Below, in pieces: positions 35,382 to 43,405 of a DNA stretch of 64,000 bases (its first letter is position 1; every line of letters starts with the position of its first letter). The notes under the pieces are model-generated. The model was not told the DNA's origin. It ran no database searches and saw only the letters and a list, made by a program, of their open reading frames with translations. Origin of the DNA: JAJKIV01 sp036741775 (GTDB lineage Bacteria; Gemmatimonadota; Gemmatimonadetes; Gemmatimonadales; Gemmatimonadaceae); assembly GCA_036741775.1 (NCBI GenBank), contig DAINRQ010000007.1, positions 48,173-112,172 on the forward strand. Direction: 5' to 3'. Position numbers and translations under genes: made by a program.

Positions 35382-36625
35382 GCCACTACGAGCGCCGGCT
35401 CCGGCGCTCCCTCGGCGGCGGCCGCGGCCATCTCCTGGTCCTTGATGGCGCGCACGCGCATGGAGAGCCCGTAGAGCCGAATGAACCCGGCAGCGTCGCT
35501 CTGTTCGTACACGTCGTCCTCGCCGAACGTCACGAACCGCTCGTCGTAGAGGGCGTGCGCACTTTCACGGCCGACGACCTGCGCCGAGCCCTTGTAGAGC
35601 CGCAAGGTGACCGACCCCGTCACGCGCTCCTGGGTGATGTTCACGAATGCGTCGTACGCTTCACGTTCCGTCGTCCACCAGCGCCCCTCGTACACGATGT
35701 CGGCGTAGCGCGGCGCGATGACGTCTTTCGCGGCCAACGTCCGACGGTCGAGCACGAGTTGCTCGAGCTCACTGTGCGCCGAGTAGAGCAACGTACCGCC
35801 GGGCGTTTCGTACACGCCGCGGGATTTCATCCCCACCAGGCGGTCCTCGACGAGATCGATCCGCCCCACGCCGTGCCGGCCACCGACCGTGTTCAATGCC
35901 GCGATCAGGTCGACGGGCGAGAGCTCGCGACCGTTTACCGACACCGGCGTGCCGCCGGCGAATCCGATCACAACCTCTTCCGGTTCGTTAGGCGCGTCCT
36001 GTGGGTCCGTGCTCAGCATGAACACGTCCTTGGGCGGGGCCTTCGCCGGGTCCTCGAGTACGCCGCCCTCATGCGAGATGTGCCAAAGGTTCCGGTCGCG
36101 CGAGTAGATCTTTTCCTTCGTCGCCGCAACGGGGATGTTGCGCGCTGCGGCGTAGGCAATGGCGTCTTCACGGCTCCGGATGTCCCACTCTCGCCATGGC
36201 GCGATGACGGGGAGATCGGGGGCGAACGCCATGTATGTCAGCTCGAATCGCACCTGGTCGTTGCCCTTGCCGGTACAGCCGTGTGCCAGTGCGTCGGCGC
36301 CGACCGCGCGGGCCACCTCGACCTGCCGCTTGGCGATGAGCGGCCGCGCCGTTGACGTGCCAAGCAGGTATTTCCGGTTGTAGACGGCCCCCGCACGGAG
36401 GGTCGGGAAGATGAAGTCGCGGACGAACTCGTCCCGAAGGTCCTCGACGTAACACTCGTCCGCACCCGACGCCAATGCCTTCGCGCGAACACCGGCGAGC
36501 TCCTCAGGCCCTTGGCCGATGTCAGCGGCGACGCAGACGACGCGCGCACCGTACTTCTCACGCAGCCACGGGACGATGATCGAGGTATCCAACCCGCCAG
36601 AGTAGGCGAGGACAATGGTCTTCAT
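35378..36625 (-). CDS. argG: Argininosuccinate synthase ArgG
   Basis: A 415-residue ATP-dependent enzyme that condenses citrulline and aspartate. The N-type PP-loop is AYSGGLDTSIIVPWL at 7-21. The substrate-binding stretches GCTGKGNDQVRFEL and GRHGVGRIDLVEDRLVGMKSRGVYETPGG are present. It is the first gene of an argG-argH operon, with a promoter and a TGCATAATT-type motif upstream (36651-36689). Confidence 0.98.
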   Translation of the reverse strand: MKTIVLAYSGGLDTSIIVPWLREKYGARVVCVAADIGQGPEELAGVRAKALASGADECYVEDLRDEFVRDFIFPTLRAGAVYNRKYLLGTSTARPLIAKRQVEVARAVGADALAHGCTGKGNDQVRFELTYMAFAPDLPVIAPWREWDIRSREDAIAYAAARNIPVAATKEKIYSRDRNLWHISHEGGVLEDPAKAPPKDVFMLSTDPQDAPNEPEEVVIGFAGGTPVSVNGRELSPVDLIAALNTVGGRHGVGRIDLVEDRLVGMKSRGVYETPGGTLLYSAHSELEQLVLDRRTLAAKDVIAPRYADIVYEGRWWTTEREAYDAFVNITQERVTGSVTLRLYKGSAQVVGRESAHALYDERFVTFGEDDVYEQSDAAGFIRLYGLSMRVRAIKDQEMAAAAAEGAPEPALVVA

Positions 36626-36650
36626 CGAGCGCTCCAGATAACTATTCAGG

Positions 36651-36689
36651 TGGAGTGCATAATTAAACAGCTTCGCAGAATGTCGTCAA
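36651..36689 (-). promoter_or_regulatory. argG promoter overlapping a putative ARG box
   Basis: On the minus strand TTGACG (36689-36684) and TTAATT (36666-36661) are spaced by 17 bp. The -10 region runs into TTATGCA, which matches the AATATGCAT core of the argR-argC operator. A TGAATA half-site lies just downstream. ArgR binding here would block RNA polymerase. Confidence 0.5.
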
Positions 36690-36791
36690 TGGAAGGGCCG
36701 TCGCGAAAAGGCATCCCAGCCACCGTTGGTTGCTCACCAACTGCGTGTTCGCCGCCCCGAACCGAACACGTGCTCTGCAGGAAACGCGGGG

Positions 36792-37247
36792 TCAGATATC
36801 GGCGAGCTTCCGAAGTCGGTTTTCGAGACGCTCCCGCGCGCCTGAGGAGCGACACACGACAAGGATCGTATCGTCGCCGCCGACGGTGCCAAGCACATCC
36901 GGCCACGCTTCGCCGTCGAGCGCCGAAGCGACCGGTTGCGCGCCGCCCGGAACTGTGCGAAGGACGATGAGCTCGCCAACGCCGTCGACACGCGTCAACA
37001 GTTGCGGCAAGAGCACGTCGAGCGCGGGACGTGCCGCGCTGCTGAGCGCGCCGTCCGCGATCGCGTAGCGAACACCATCCGGTGTCGGGACGCGCGCAAG
37101 CCTGAGCTCACGGAGGTCGCGCGACAGTGTCGACTGCGTCACGTCCCAGCCGCGTGTGCGCAGGAGAATCCGCAGCTCTTCCTGGCTCCCGATCGGCGTT
37201 GCGTCCACGAGCTCGAGGATCGCCGCGTGTCGCTTCCGCTTGTCCAC
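36792..37247 (-). CDS. argR: Arginine repressor ArgR
   Basis: A 151-residue hexameric repressor. The winged-helix DNA-binding domain covers about 1-75 (DKRKRHAAILELVDATPIGSQEELRILLRTRG, WDVTQSTLSRDLRELRLARV). The C-terminal trimerisation and arginine-binding domain contains VGTVGGDDTILVVCRS with the paired Asp residues that contact arginine. GTG 37247 is preferred, preceded by GGAGGG about 10 nt upstream. It is divergent from argC with a shared 141-bp control region. Confidence 0.95.
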   Translation of the reverse strand: MDKRKRHAAILELVDATPIGSQEELRILLRTRGWDVTQSTLSRDLRELRLARVPTPDGVRYAIADGALSSAARPALDVLLPQLLTRVDGVGELIVLRTVPGGAQPVASALDGEAWPDVLGTVGGDDTILVVCRSSGARERLENRLRKLADI

Positions 37248-37353
37248 GAACTGAAACCCTCCGCCGGTTCGGGGCAGACGATAGCACGAAGTCGCCGCCG
37301 GCGGCAGAGCACGTCGCGCCGGCACGCAGCGCCAGGCACAACCCGACGACCAG

Positions 37354-37388
37354 TTGACTTCGGGGTGATGCAATAATATGCATTCAGC
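37354..37388 (+). promoter_or_regulatory. argC promoter with overlapping ArgR operator
   Basis: TTGACT (37354-37359), 17 bp, then TATGCA (37377-37382) puts the transcription start at about the GTG of argC (37389). The palindrome ATGCAATAATATGCAT (37368-37383) covers spacer and -10 box and is a natural ArgR site. There is no Shine-Dalgarno before argC, so the transcript is probably leaderless. Confidence 0.6.
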
Positions 37389-38348
37389 GTGCATAGAATC
37401 CCTGTTGGAGTCCTCGGCGCGAGCGGCTACGCGGGGCGCGAGCTCTGCGCCCTCATTGCCCGCCACCCGGCGCTGGAACTGGCGTTCGCAACCGCGAATG
37501 AGCGCCGGGGTGAACGCGCACGTCTGGGCGGAGCCGAGGTCCGGTTCGTGGCGCACGACGACGCGCCGCTCGGCCAGGCCTCGCTCGTCTTCTCGGCGCT
37601 CCCGCACGGCGCATCGGCCACGTGGGTGGAACGTGTGCGTGGCGCCGGCGCGCGCGCCGTGGACCTCTCCTCCGACCTCCGTCCCGGCCAGGGCGTGCAG
37701 GGCGTGCCCTACGGACTCACGGAGCTCACGAGGGGCCAGTTGCGCGACGCGCCCGTCGTCGCCAACCCCGGCTGCTACCCGACGGCGATTCTCATGGCGC
37801 TCGCGCCGCTCGCGCGCAGGGGGCTGATCGCGCCCGGCGGCACGGTGACCGTCAATGCCGCCAGTGGAGTCACCGGTGCCGGCTTCACACCGCGCCCGGA
37901 CCTGTTGTTCGCGGAAGTGGCGGAGGACTACAAGGCGTACGCGGTCGGCAATACTCACCGCCATCTGGCCGAGATGCGGAGCGTGCTTACCGACCAGGGG
38001 GCCGATGTCGACCTGATCTTCACGCCACATCTGCTCCCGGTGGCCAGGGGCATCCTCGCGACGATCACGGTGCCTCTCGTCGAACCACTCAGCGCTCCTT
38101 TATCGCTCTGGCGCGAGGACTTTGCGGGCGAGCGGTTCGTCGAGATCGACGAGGAGCCGCCGACACTCCGCGACGTCGTTCGAAGGAACGTAGTGCGCAT
38201 CTCCGCTCGACCGGTGGCCGACGTGCGGCGGCCGACGCTGTTGGTGCTCTCAGCCATCGACAATCTCGTCAAAGGCGCTGCGGGCCAGGCCGTCCAGAAC
38301 GCGAATGTCGTTCTGGGTCTCGACGAGCCGATGGGACTGCCGGCATGA
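37389..38348 (+). CDS. argC: N-acetyl-gamma-glutamyl-phosphate reductase ArgC
   Basis: A 319-residue NADP-dependent reductase of arginine synthesis. Motifs are GVLGASGYAGRELC (Rossmann, residues 7-20), the catalytic Cys in VANPGCYPTAILMALAPL and the catalytic His in FTPHLLPVARGILATI. Starting at GTG 37389, it opens MHRIPVGVLGASG, the correct family N-terminus. It overlaps argB as ATGA. Confidence 0.97.
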   Translation: MHRIPVGVLGASGYAGRELCALIARHPALELAFATANERRGERARLGGAEVRFVAHDDAPLGQASLVFSALPHGASATWVERVRGAGARAVDLSSDLRPGQGVQGVPYGLTELTRGQLRDAPVVANPGCYPTAILMALAPLARRGLIAPGGTVTVNAASGVTGAGFTPRPDLLFAEVAEDYKAYAVGNTHRHLAEMRSVLTDQGADVDLIFTPHLLPVARGILATITVPLVEPLSAPLSLWREDFAGERFVEIDEEPPTLRDVVRRNVVRISARPVADVRRPTLLVLSAIDNLVKGAAGQAVQNANVVLGLDEPMGLPA

Positions 38349-39097
38349 CGCGCGTCATCAAGATTGGCGGCCGCGCGCAGAACGACCCGACGCTTGCCCA
38401 GGCGCTCCTCGAGGCGGCGGCGCGAGACCGCATTGTCGTCGTGCACGGCGGTGGCGACGAGGTGTCGGCGCTGCAGCGTCGGCTCGGGATGACGCCGCGG
38501 TTTCACGGCGGCCGGCGCGTGACGACGCCGGAGGATCTCGATGTCGTGCGGATGGTACTCTCGGGCATGGTGAACAAGCGTCTCGTGGCGGCGCTGGTCA
38601 GCGTCGGCATTCGCGCCGTCGGACTGTCCGGCGAGGATGACGGGCTGCTGCGCGCGCGCGCGACGGCGCGGGAGACGTTAGGCGAGGTGGGCGAGCCCGC
38701 GCGCGTCGACCAGCAGTTACTGGCCGTGCTCTGCGGCGCCGGGTTCGTGCCGGTGGTCTCGCCGCTCGCGCGCGATGACGCGACCGGGGCGACGCTCAAC
38801 GTGAATGGCGACGACGCCGCAGCGGCGATTGCCGTAGCGCTCTGCGCCGACGAGCTCGCGCTGATTGCCGATGTGCCGGGTGTGATGGCTGGCGGCGACG
38901 TCGTGCCCGAGCTCGACATCGAGCAGGCCGCCGCGCTCATCGACGACGGGACGGCACGCGATGGCATGGCGGCGAAGCTGCAAGCAGCTCGCCGCGCAGT
39001 CGAGCGCGGCGTCACCCGTGTCCGGATCGGCGACGTTGGGGCGATTCGCTCCGCGACGGCGGGAACCGTCGTCACCCTTTCTCCAACCGCGGTCTGA
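38345..39097 (+). CDS. argB: Acetylglutamate kinase ArgB
   Basis: A 250-residue amino-acid kinase that phosphorylates N-acetylglutamate (or the LysW-linked analogue in some lineages). It has VIKIGGRA at 4-11, VVVHGGGDEVSALQRRLG, LNVNGDDAAAAIAVAL and the C-terminal GMAAKLQAARRAVERGV. It is shorter than E. coli-type feedback-sensitive kinases with an N-terminal helix, so arginine inhibition may be weak. argC and argD flank it closely. Confidence 0.95.
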   Translation: MTRVIKIGGRAQNDPTLAQALLEAAARDRIVVVHGGGDEVSALQRRLGMTPRFHGGRRVTTPEDLDVVRMVLSGMVNKRLVAALVSVGIRAVGLSGEDDGLLRARATARETLGEVGEPARVDQQLLAVLCGAGFVPVVSPLARDDATGATLNVNGDDAAAAIAVALCADELALIADVPGVMAGGDVVPELDIEQAAALIDDGTARDGMAAKLQAARRAVERGVTRVRIGDVGAIRSATAGTVVTLSPTAV

Positions 39098-39099
39098 CA

Positions 39100-40284
39100 A
39101 TGGCCACTTTCACGACGGCAGCGCCAGCGGGAATCGAGGCACTCCTCGGTCTCTACAAGCGTGCCCCGATGGAGTTCGTGCGCGGCGACGGGGTCGAACT
39201 GTTCGACTCCGAAGGGCGAGCGTACCTCGATTTCACCGCCGGGATAGGCGTGAACGCGTTGGGGTACGGTGACGAAGGGCTCCGCGAGGCGATGCACGCC
39301 GCGGCGGACGGGCTGATTCACGTCTCCAACCTTTTCCGTACGCCACCCGGGGAGCAACTCGCCGCTCGCCTGGTCGAGCTCTCGTTCGCCGAGAAGGTCT
39401 TCTTCTGCAATTCGGGGGCGGAGGCGAACGAGGGGGCGTTCAAGTTCGCGCGCAAGTGGGCACGCACGACCGTCGGCGCGGCGAAGACCGACATCATCGC
39501 GCTTCGCGGTGCGTTCCACGGGCGGCTCTTCGCGTCACTCGCGGCAACGGATCGACCGAGTTACCGCGCGCCGTTTCGGCCGCTTGCTGGCGGCGTGTCG
39601 ATCGTCGAGCGCGACATCGACGATCTCGCGATCGTGCTCGATCCCGAAACAGTCGCCGCGGTCATTCTGGAGCCAGTGCAGGGGGAAGGTGGCGTGCGCG
39701 TCCTCGACCCCGGCTTCGTGCGCGAGCTCCGAGCGCTGACGCGCGAGCGGCGCGTTGCGTTGATCTTCGACGAGATCCAGTGCGGACTCGGGCGCACCGG
39801 GTCGCTGTTCGCCTACGAGCAGCTCGGAGTCGAACCGGACCTGCTGACGCTCGCCAAGCCGTTGGCCGGTGGGTTGCCCATGGGCGCCGTGCTGCTCGAT
39901 GGCGCGATCGCGAGCGTGATGAACGCGGGCGACCACGGCACGACGTTCGGCGGCGGCCCGTTCGTCGCCGCGGTAGCGATGCACGTCCTCGAGCGCGTCG
40001 CCGATCCGACGTTACTGGAGCACGTCCGATCGGCCGGGACGTGGTTTGGCGAGCAGCTCCAGGCCATGGGCGCGCGGACGGGGCGCGTGCGCGCGCTGCG
40101 TGGCACGGGGTTCATGTGGGGGATGGATGTCAGCGAACCCGCCGGCGACGTGGTCGCTCGCGCGCGCGAGGCCGGACTCCTGATCCTCACCGCGGGCGAT
40201 CACACGCTCCGGTTCTTACCGCCTCTCGTGACGTCCCGCGCCGACCTCGCGCGCGGCCTAACGATTCTCGAACAGGTGCTCTAG
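39100..40284 (+). CDS. argD: Acetylornithine aminotransferase ArgD
   Basis: A 394-residue class III PLP aminotransferase. It has LDFTAGIGVNALGYGDEGL, the phosphate-binding FFCNSGAEANEGAFKFARKW, ILEPVQGEGGV, LIFDEIQCGLGRTG, and the PLP-lysine segment LLTLAKPLAGGLPMGAVL. Genes for acetylglutamate synthesis, carbamoylation and deacetylation (argJ, argF, argE) are not in this window. It starts 2 bp after the argB stop. Confidence 0.96.
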   Translation: MATFTTAAPAGIEALLGLYKRAPMEFVRGDGVELFDSEGRAYLDFTAGIGVNALGYGDEGLREAMHAAADGLIHVSNLFRTPPGEQLAARLVELSFAEKVFFCNSGAEANEGAFKFARKWARTTVGAAKTDIIALRGAFHGRLFASLAATDRPSYRAPFRPLAGGVSIVERDIDDLAIVLDPETVAAVILEPVQGEGGVRVLDPGFVRELRALTRERRVALIFDEIQCGLGRTGSLFAYEQLGVEPDLLTLAKPLAGGLPMGAVLLDGAIASVMNAGDHGTTFGGGPFVAAVAMHVLERVADPTLLEHVRSAGTWFGEQLQAMGARTGRVRALRGTGFMWGMDVSEPAGDVVARAREAGLLILTAGDHTLRFLPPLVTSRADLARGLTILEQVL

Positions 40285-40299
40285 AGTCGCTCAGCGGCG

Positions 40300-40944
40300 T
40301 CAGAACACGAAGCCGAAGGTGACGGGCACGAACTGCAGCGCCTTCAGCTCCTTGTTGCTGATGAACTTGTCGTCGGTGTAGACGTTGTTGAGCTTCGCCT
40401 CGATGAACGCGGAGGCGCCGAGCAGGCGTAGGGAGAGTCCGACGCCGCCGTTCACGGCGAACTTCGTCTCGCTCTCGTCGTCTACACCCGGCGCCGCGCT
40501 CCCGAGCTTCGTGTTGATGTTGAAGCCGCCCAGGCCCGCGGTGACGTACGGGGTGACCGGACCCATCGCGAACGGGATCGTGATGTTTGCCAGCCCGCCA
40601 AGGATCTGCTGCGTGATCTCGTCGCTCGGGGTGAACGTGCCGCCGGTGCCTGGCGAGAAGGCGAGGTTCTCTTTGAACGTGAACTTGTTGTAGTTGAGGT
40701 CCGCGCGAAGCGCCAGCGGCAACCCCCCGAGGTTGAAGATCAGGGAGCCCTGGCCGTTCCACCCGGCCTTGAGTGCGTCCTTGTACGACCCGATTGGCAC
40801 GCTCGCTCCGCCGCCGATCGCAATCGAGATCGGGCGCGTCGAACCGCCCGCTGAATTCATCCGTACCTGGGCCGCCGCGGTCGAGCGGTCCGCGGCGAGG
40901 AGCGCGACGACGACCGAGGCGATCGCAGTGCTTCTACGTGGCAT
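40300..40944 (-). CDS. Small outer-membrane beta-barrel protein
   Basis: A 214-residue exported protein. The signal peptide ends DRSTAAAQ. Alternating strands include ISIAIGGGASVPIGSYKD, LALRADLNYNKFTF, VTPYVTAGLGGFNIN and FAVNGGVGLSLRLLG, and the chain ends VPVTFGFVF. Strand order and the C-terminal motif match the 33181-33714 protein, so the two are paralogues. It is convergent with argD, only 15 bp away. Role unknown. Confidence 0.85.
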   Translation of the reverse strand: MPRRSTAIASVVVALLAADRSTAAAQVRMNSAGGSTRPISIAIGGGASVPIGSYKDALKAGWNGQGSLIFNLGGLPLALRADLNYNKFTFKENLAFSPGTGGTFTPSDEITQQILGGLANITIPFAMGPVTPYVTAGLGGFNINTKLGSAAPGVDDESETKFAVNGGVGLSLRLLGASAFIEAKLNNVYTDDKFISNKELKALQFVPVTFGFVF

Positions 40945-41180
40945 TAGCGTCCTTCCGCTCCAAGGGGCAACATCGCGAGGCTGATCGGCTCGGTACAGAG
41001 GGACCGCGGCAATAGCCTGAAGGGTATGTACTCAGAACAACGTTCCCAGAGGCGTGGCGCTCTCACGTTGTGGTGCCGCGTAACCCCGCCGTTCGGATTT
41101 GTCCCGACGCGCGCTCGTCCTGGCGTGACGAGCCGAGTCCTCACGCAGTACATTCCCGCGCCAACCTTCCTGGGGCCAGA

Positions 41181-42764
41181 ATGCGCCGCTCTCTCCTGAT
41201 AGCCACTCTCGCGTGTGCACTCCCTGCTATCGGGTGCGCTCAGGCGGTCCAGGCTCCCGCCGCGTCAGGTCCCACGCTGCTGGTGTTTGTCACAGTCGAC
41301 CAACTACGCCCTGACTACTTCATGCGATTCGAAGGGCAGCTCAGCGGTGGGCTCGCCCGGCTGTATCGAGGCGGCGCGTTCTATACGAACGCGGTCCACG
41401 ACCACGCGATCACGGAGACGGCTCCCGGCCACGCGGCGACGATGTCCGGGCGCTTTCCGCGCAGCACCGGCATCGTCGAGAACGCCGCCGGCGTGGGTGA
41501 CCCGGATTCGCCACTCATCGGCGGCGGTGGTCCCGGCGCCTCGCCGCACCGCTTCCGAGGCACCGTCCTGACGGATTGGATCCTGCGGAAGAATCCTCAA
41601 GCGCGCGCGCTATCCGTCTCGCGAAAGGACCGTGGCGCGATCCTGCCAATGGGCCGATTGAAACAGTCCGTCTTCTGGTACGCCGGGACCGGGGACTTCA
41701 CGACCAGCACCTACTACCGGGACACGCTTCCGGAGTGGGTACGACAGTTCAACGCGCGGCAAGTCCCGGCGCAGTCGGCCGGCAACGCATGGACGCTCCT
41801 GCTCGACGAGTCACAGTATCCCGAGCCCGATGATGTGCCGCAGGAGAATGCGGGCCGCGGTGGTGTCACGTTCCCGCACCTCGTTCCGCTGGACTCCGCC
41901 CGCGCCGCCGCGGTATTCCCGGCATTCCCGTGGATGGACGAACACACCCTGCAGTTCGCGCTTGCCGGGCTCGAGGCGTTGAAGCTGGGCGAGGGCCCGG
42001 GTACGGACGTGCTGGCCATCTCGCTGTCGACGACCGACGCGGTCGGGCACGCGTACGGTCCCGACTCGCGGGAGTTGCACGATCACATTCTTCGGCTCGA
42101 CCAGTACCTCGGGGCGTTCTTCGACTCGCTGTACAAGGTTCGCGATTCGTCGCGAGTGATCGTCGCCCTCACCGCCGACCACGGTGTCGCGCCGTACCCG
42201 GGGGTCAAATCGCGAGATCCGAATGGGGACGCGGGGTACGCGCGCGAGGCGCTCGAGACCGGCTGGGCGATGGAGGCGCGCGTCGCGGCGGCGTTAGGTG
42301 ACAGCACGCAGTTCATCTGGTCGCCGCCGATGCTTCTCATGAACCGGTCGGCCCTTTCGGCGAAGCGGGTGTCGCCGGATTCCGTCGTCCGGGTATTCAT
42401 GAACGCCATGAAAAGAGCGCCGGGCATCGCACGCGTCGATCGCCTTCGTGACCTCGCGCGTGCGGACACCACTCGCGATTGGATAGCGCGACGGTGGCTT
42501 CACTCGATGCCGCCGGGTCTTCCCGTCGAGGTAGTGGTCACCCTGAAACCGTACCACTACTGGGGGGCTGGCCCCGCGACCCACGGTACGCCGTACGACT
42601 ACGACGCGCGCGTTCCCGTGATCTTCTACGGGCCGCCGTTCAAGGCAGGGAAGTTCGACGAGCTCGCGCGCGTGGTCGACATGGCGCCGACGCTCGCGTC
42701 GGCGCTCGACGTGTCGCCGACGGAGGCGTTGGACGGTCGCGTCCTGAAATCGGCGTTTCGCTAG
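41181..42764 (+). CDS. PafA-type alkaline phosphatase / type I phosphodiesterase
   Basis: A 527-residue exported phosphatase of the alkaline phosphatase superfamily. The signal or lipobox region is LPAIGC (Cys19). Asp40 in FVTVDQLRPDYFMRF and the nucleophile Thr80 in ITETAPGHAATMSGRFPR form the first metal site. Later zinc ligands are in STTDAVGHAYGPDS, ALTADHGVAPYPG and GAGPATHGTPYDYDARVPVIFYGP. These match the PafA monoesterase family found in Bacteroidetes and soil bacteria. It should hydrolyse organic phosphate outside the cytoplasm. No Pho regulator adjoins it. Confidence 0.93.
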   Translation: MRRSLLIATLACALPAIGCAQAVQAPAASGPTLLVFVTVDQLRPDYFMRFEGQLSGGLARLYRGGAFYTNAVHDHAITETAPGHAATMSGRFPRSTGIVENAAGVGDPDSPLIGGGGPGASPHRFRGTVLTDWILRKNPQARALSVSRKDRGAILPMGRLKQSVFWYAGTGDFTTSTYYRDTLPEWVRQFNARQVPAQSAGNAWTLLLDESQYPEPDDVPQENAGRGGVTFPHLVPLDSARAAAVFPAFPWMDEHTLQFALAGLEALKLGEGPGTDVLAISLSTTDAVGHAYGPDSRELHDHILRLDQYLGAFFDSLYKVRDSSRVIVALTADHGVAPYPGVKSRDPNGDAGYAREALETGWAMEARVAAALGDSTQFIWSPPMLLMNRSALSAKRVSPDSVVRVFMNAMKRAPGIARVDRLRDLARADTTRDWIARRWLHSMPPGLPVEVVVTLKPYHYWGAGPATHGTPYDYDARVPVIFYGPPFKAGKFDELARVVDMAPTLASALDVSPTEALDGRVLKSAFR

Positions 42765-42768
42765 GCCC

Positions 42769-43386
42769 GTGTCTCGGCGGCCGCTACAGCACGCACTCGA
42801 CGAGATCCGGTTCGGTCCGACGCGAACCCTGAATCTCCGCGCGGCCCTGCCGTCGGCCGCCGAGGCGGTGAAGCGAACCGAGGGCTGGTTGCGCGCCAAG
42901 CAGATCGAAGGCGCACGCGAAGTCCTCGTGATCACCGGTCGCGGGAACCAGAGCTTCGGGGGGGTCCCCGTCGTTCGCGAAGCAGTGCGCCGCCTGCTGG
43001 ATCGTCTTTCGGCGCGCGGCGTGGTCACCGACCATAGCGTGCACTCGCCCGGCGCGTTCGCGGTTCGCCTGGCACCGGCGACGTCTGCGCGGAGCGCGCC
43101 GCGGCACGACCGCACGGGCGCGACGGAGGGCGATCGGATCGCACCACCCACGCTCGAGGGCCTGTCGGACGGTACCCGCGAGCAGCTGCGTGTACTCGCC
43201 GTCGGCGCACTGCACGCGCTGGGGGTACGCGAACCCTCTCCACAGTTCGTGCACGACGAAATGGTGAGGCAGTGCACCGAGCTCGCCAGTGCGATTCCTC
43301 CACACGGCTCGGCCATCGAACAGGACGCGCGCCTCCGCGAGGCGATCGTGCGGGCGCTGGACACGTTGCACGACGGGATCCGCTGA
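42769..43386 (+). CDS. Smr-domain-like protein
   Basis: A 205-residue protein from GTG 42769, four bases after the phosphatase gene. Residues about 18-90 resemble an Smr domain: LNLRAALPSAAEAVKRTEGWL, then VLVITGRGNQSFGGVPVVREAVRRLLDRL, where the usual LHG is replaced by LNLR and HGxG by TGRGN. The C-terminal part (about 120-205) is helical. Smr domains bind or nick structured nucleic acids. With the altered motif, activity is uncertain. Confidence 0.7.
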   Translation: MSRRPLQHALDEIRFGPTRTLNLRAALPSAAEAVKRTEGWLRAKQIEGAREVLVITGRGNQSFGGVPVVREAVRRLLDRLSARGVVTDHSVHSPGAFAVRLAPATSARSAPRHDRTGATEGDRIAPPTLEGLSDGTREQLRVLAVGALHALGVREPSPQFVHDEMVRQCTELASAIPPHGSAIEQDARLREAIVRALDTLHDGIR

Positions 43387-43405
43387 CCCAACGACGAACC
43401 GACCT

